From positions 310,001-374,000 of the forward strand of contig NZ_BMLW01000001.1 of assembly GCF_014645515.1 (NCBI RefSeq): a DNA stretch of 64,000 bases, read 5' to 3'. Positions within the stretch are counted from its first letter, which is position 1. Each line of letters begins with the position of its first letter. Below are positions 63,412 to 64,000 of this stretch, one piece after another. The notes under the pieces were generated by a model. It ran no database searches, was not told where the DNA came from, and saw only the letters and a program-made list of their open reading frames with translations. This DNA comes from Oceanobacillus neutriphilus (GTDB taxonomy: Bacteria > Bacillota > Bacilli > Bacillales > Amphibacillaceae). A program made the translations under genes and the position numbers.

Positions 63412-64000
63412 TTACCACAGACTGTTCTCACTGGTTTTCCGTGCAACTTGATTGACGATCACCAGTAATGTTAAATTAATTACGGAATCGAACAGACCAA
63501 TTGCTGCAGCAAAACTATATTGTCCTTCTAACAAACCGGTTTGATATACAAATGTTTGAATAATATCTGACGTTTCCGCATTTAGGTTATTTTGCATTAA
63601 GAGTACTTTCTCAAATCCAATTGCCATAAAGCTTCCGATATTTAAGATAAATAGAACCACAATAGTCGGCAATATCGCCGGGATATTAATATGAAGAATT
63701 CGCTGTATCCTTGTGGCCCCATCTATTTTAGCAGCTTCATGGAGCTCTGGATTAACACCGGATAGTGCTGCCAGATAAATGATAGTCCCCCACCCCAGCG
63801 TTTGCCATTGACCTGACCATACAAAAATATGGCGGAACCATTCCGGGCTTGTAAGGAATGAAATGGATGATCCTCCAAAAGAAGTAATCACATGGTTTAT
63901 AATCCCGGTGATCGGGTCTAAAAAAGCAACAAGCATTCCTACAATAACAACAACAGACATAAAATGCGGCGCATATGTAAGTGTCTGTGACCATTTTTTA
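63412..64000 (-). CDS. Polysaccharide ABC transporter permease (YteP/LplB-like), cut by window edge
   Basis: The frame is open to position 64000 (upstream residues KKWSQTLTYAPHFMSVVVIV). EAA loop HEAAKIDGATRIQRILHINI and C-terminal QVARKTSENSLW are typical of the LplB/YteP permease. The 5' part is outside. Partner of the YtcP-like permease 12 nt downstream. Confidence 0.9.
   Translation of the reverse strand, partial: KKWSQTLTYAPHFMSVVVIVGMLVAFLDPITGIINHVITSFGGSSISFLTSPEWFRHIFVWSGQWQTLGWGTIIYLAALSGVNPELHEAAKIDGATRIQRILHINIPAILPTIVVLFILNIGSFMAIGFEKVLLMQNNLNAETSDIIQTFVYQTGLLEGQYSFAAAIGLFDSVINLTLLVIVNQVARKTSENSLW

Overview
The window is AT-rich Firmicute DNA, most likely from a spore-forming, motile, Oceanobacillus/Virgibacillus-like member of the Bacillaceae. 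This rests on strong Shine-Dalgarno (SD) sequences with frequent TTG/GTG starts, sigma-D flagellin promoters, HutP-type antitermination, cre-like sites, a Spo0E-like peptide, YtvI, and dispersed hairpin repeats. No rRNA, tRNA or CRISPR array was seen.

1-12.7 kb is the right end of a prophage. From right to left it holds a tyrosine integrase with an SOS-box-like site and a tiny leader ORF, an ImmA-like gene and CI-like repressor, a divergent Cro-like gene with repeated operators, then a leftward early/replication operon: DUF771, Cas4-like DUF2800 nuclease, DUF2815, family A DNA polymerase, a sliding-clamp-like protein, a MazG-like pyrophosphohydrolase and a VapE-like gene cut by the window edge. 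Many 26-54 aa proteins (zinc ribbons, single membrane spans) sit between them.

12.8-24.4 kb holds a LysR regulator, a nitric oxide synthase, a short flagellin, and a histidine-utilisation cluster read leftward as hutU-hutI-yjiH-hutP-hutH. A HutP-type terminator lies between hutP and hutH. Upstream is a YesN-like response regulator whose receiver domain is intact but has no standard start codon.

24.8-37 kb is the motility region. A free-standing LAGLIDADG homing endonuclease lies about 0.8 kb from a group I intron (about 381 nt) in the main flagellin gene. The first 45 nt of the intron encode, in frame, a flagellin tail plus stop exactly as long as the real 3' exon, so spliced and unspliced mRNA should both give a 348-residue flagellin. 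A Spo0E-like gene, three paralogous chemoreceptors and a 1.35 kb repeat-rich non-coding stretch follow.

37-64 kb is mostly metabolism: small surface proteins, a tyrosine phosphatase, YjbQ, two DUF3887-type lipoproteins, YtvI, a HAD phosphatase, a TctA-like permease, a galactitol-type PTS operon with a PRD regulator and two dehydrogenases, an RpiR/ManD-like dehydratase/PTS cluster with an attenuator-like leader, a metallo-hydrolase, a DMT transporter, and a LacI/Gfo-Idh/YesL/ABC-permease polysaccharide cluster running off the right edge.
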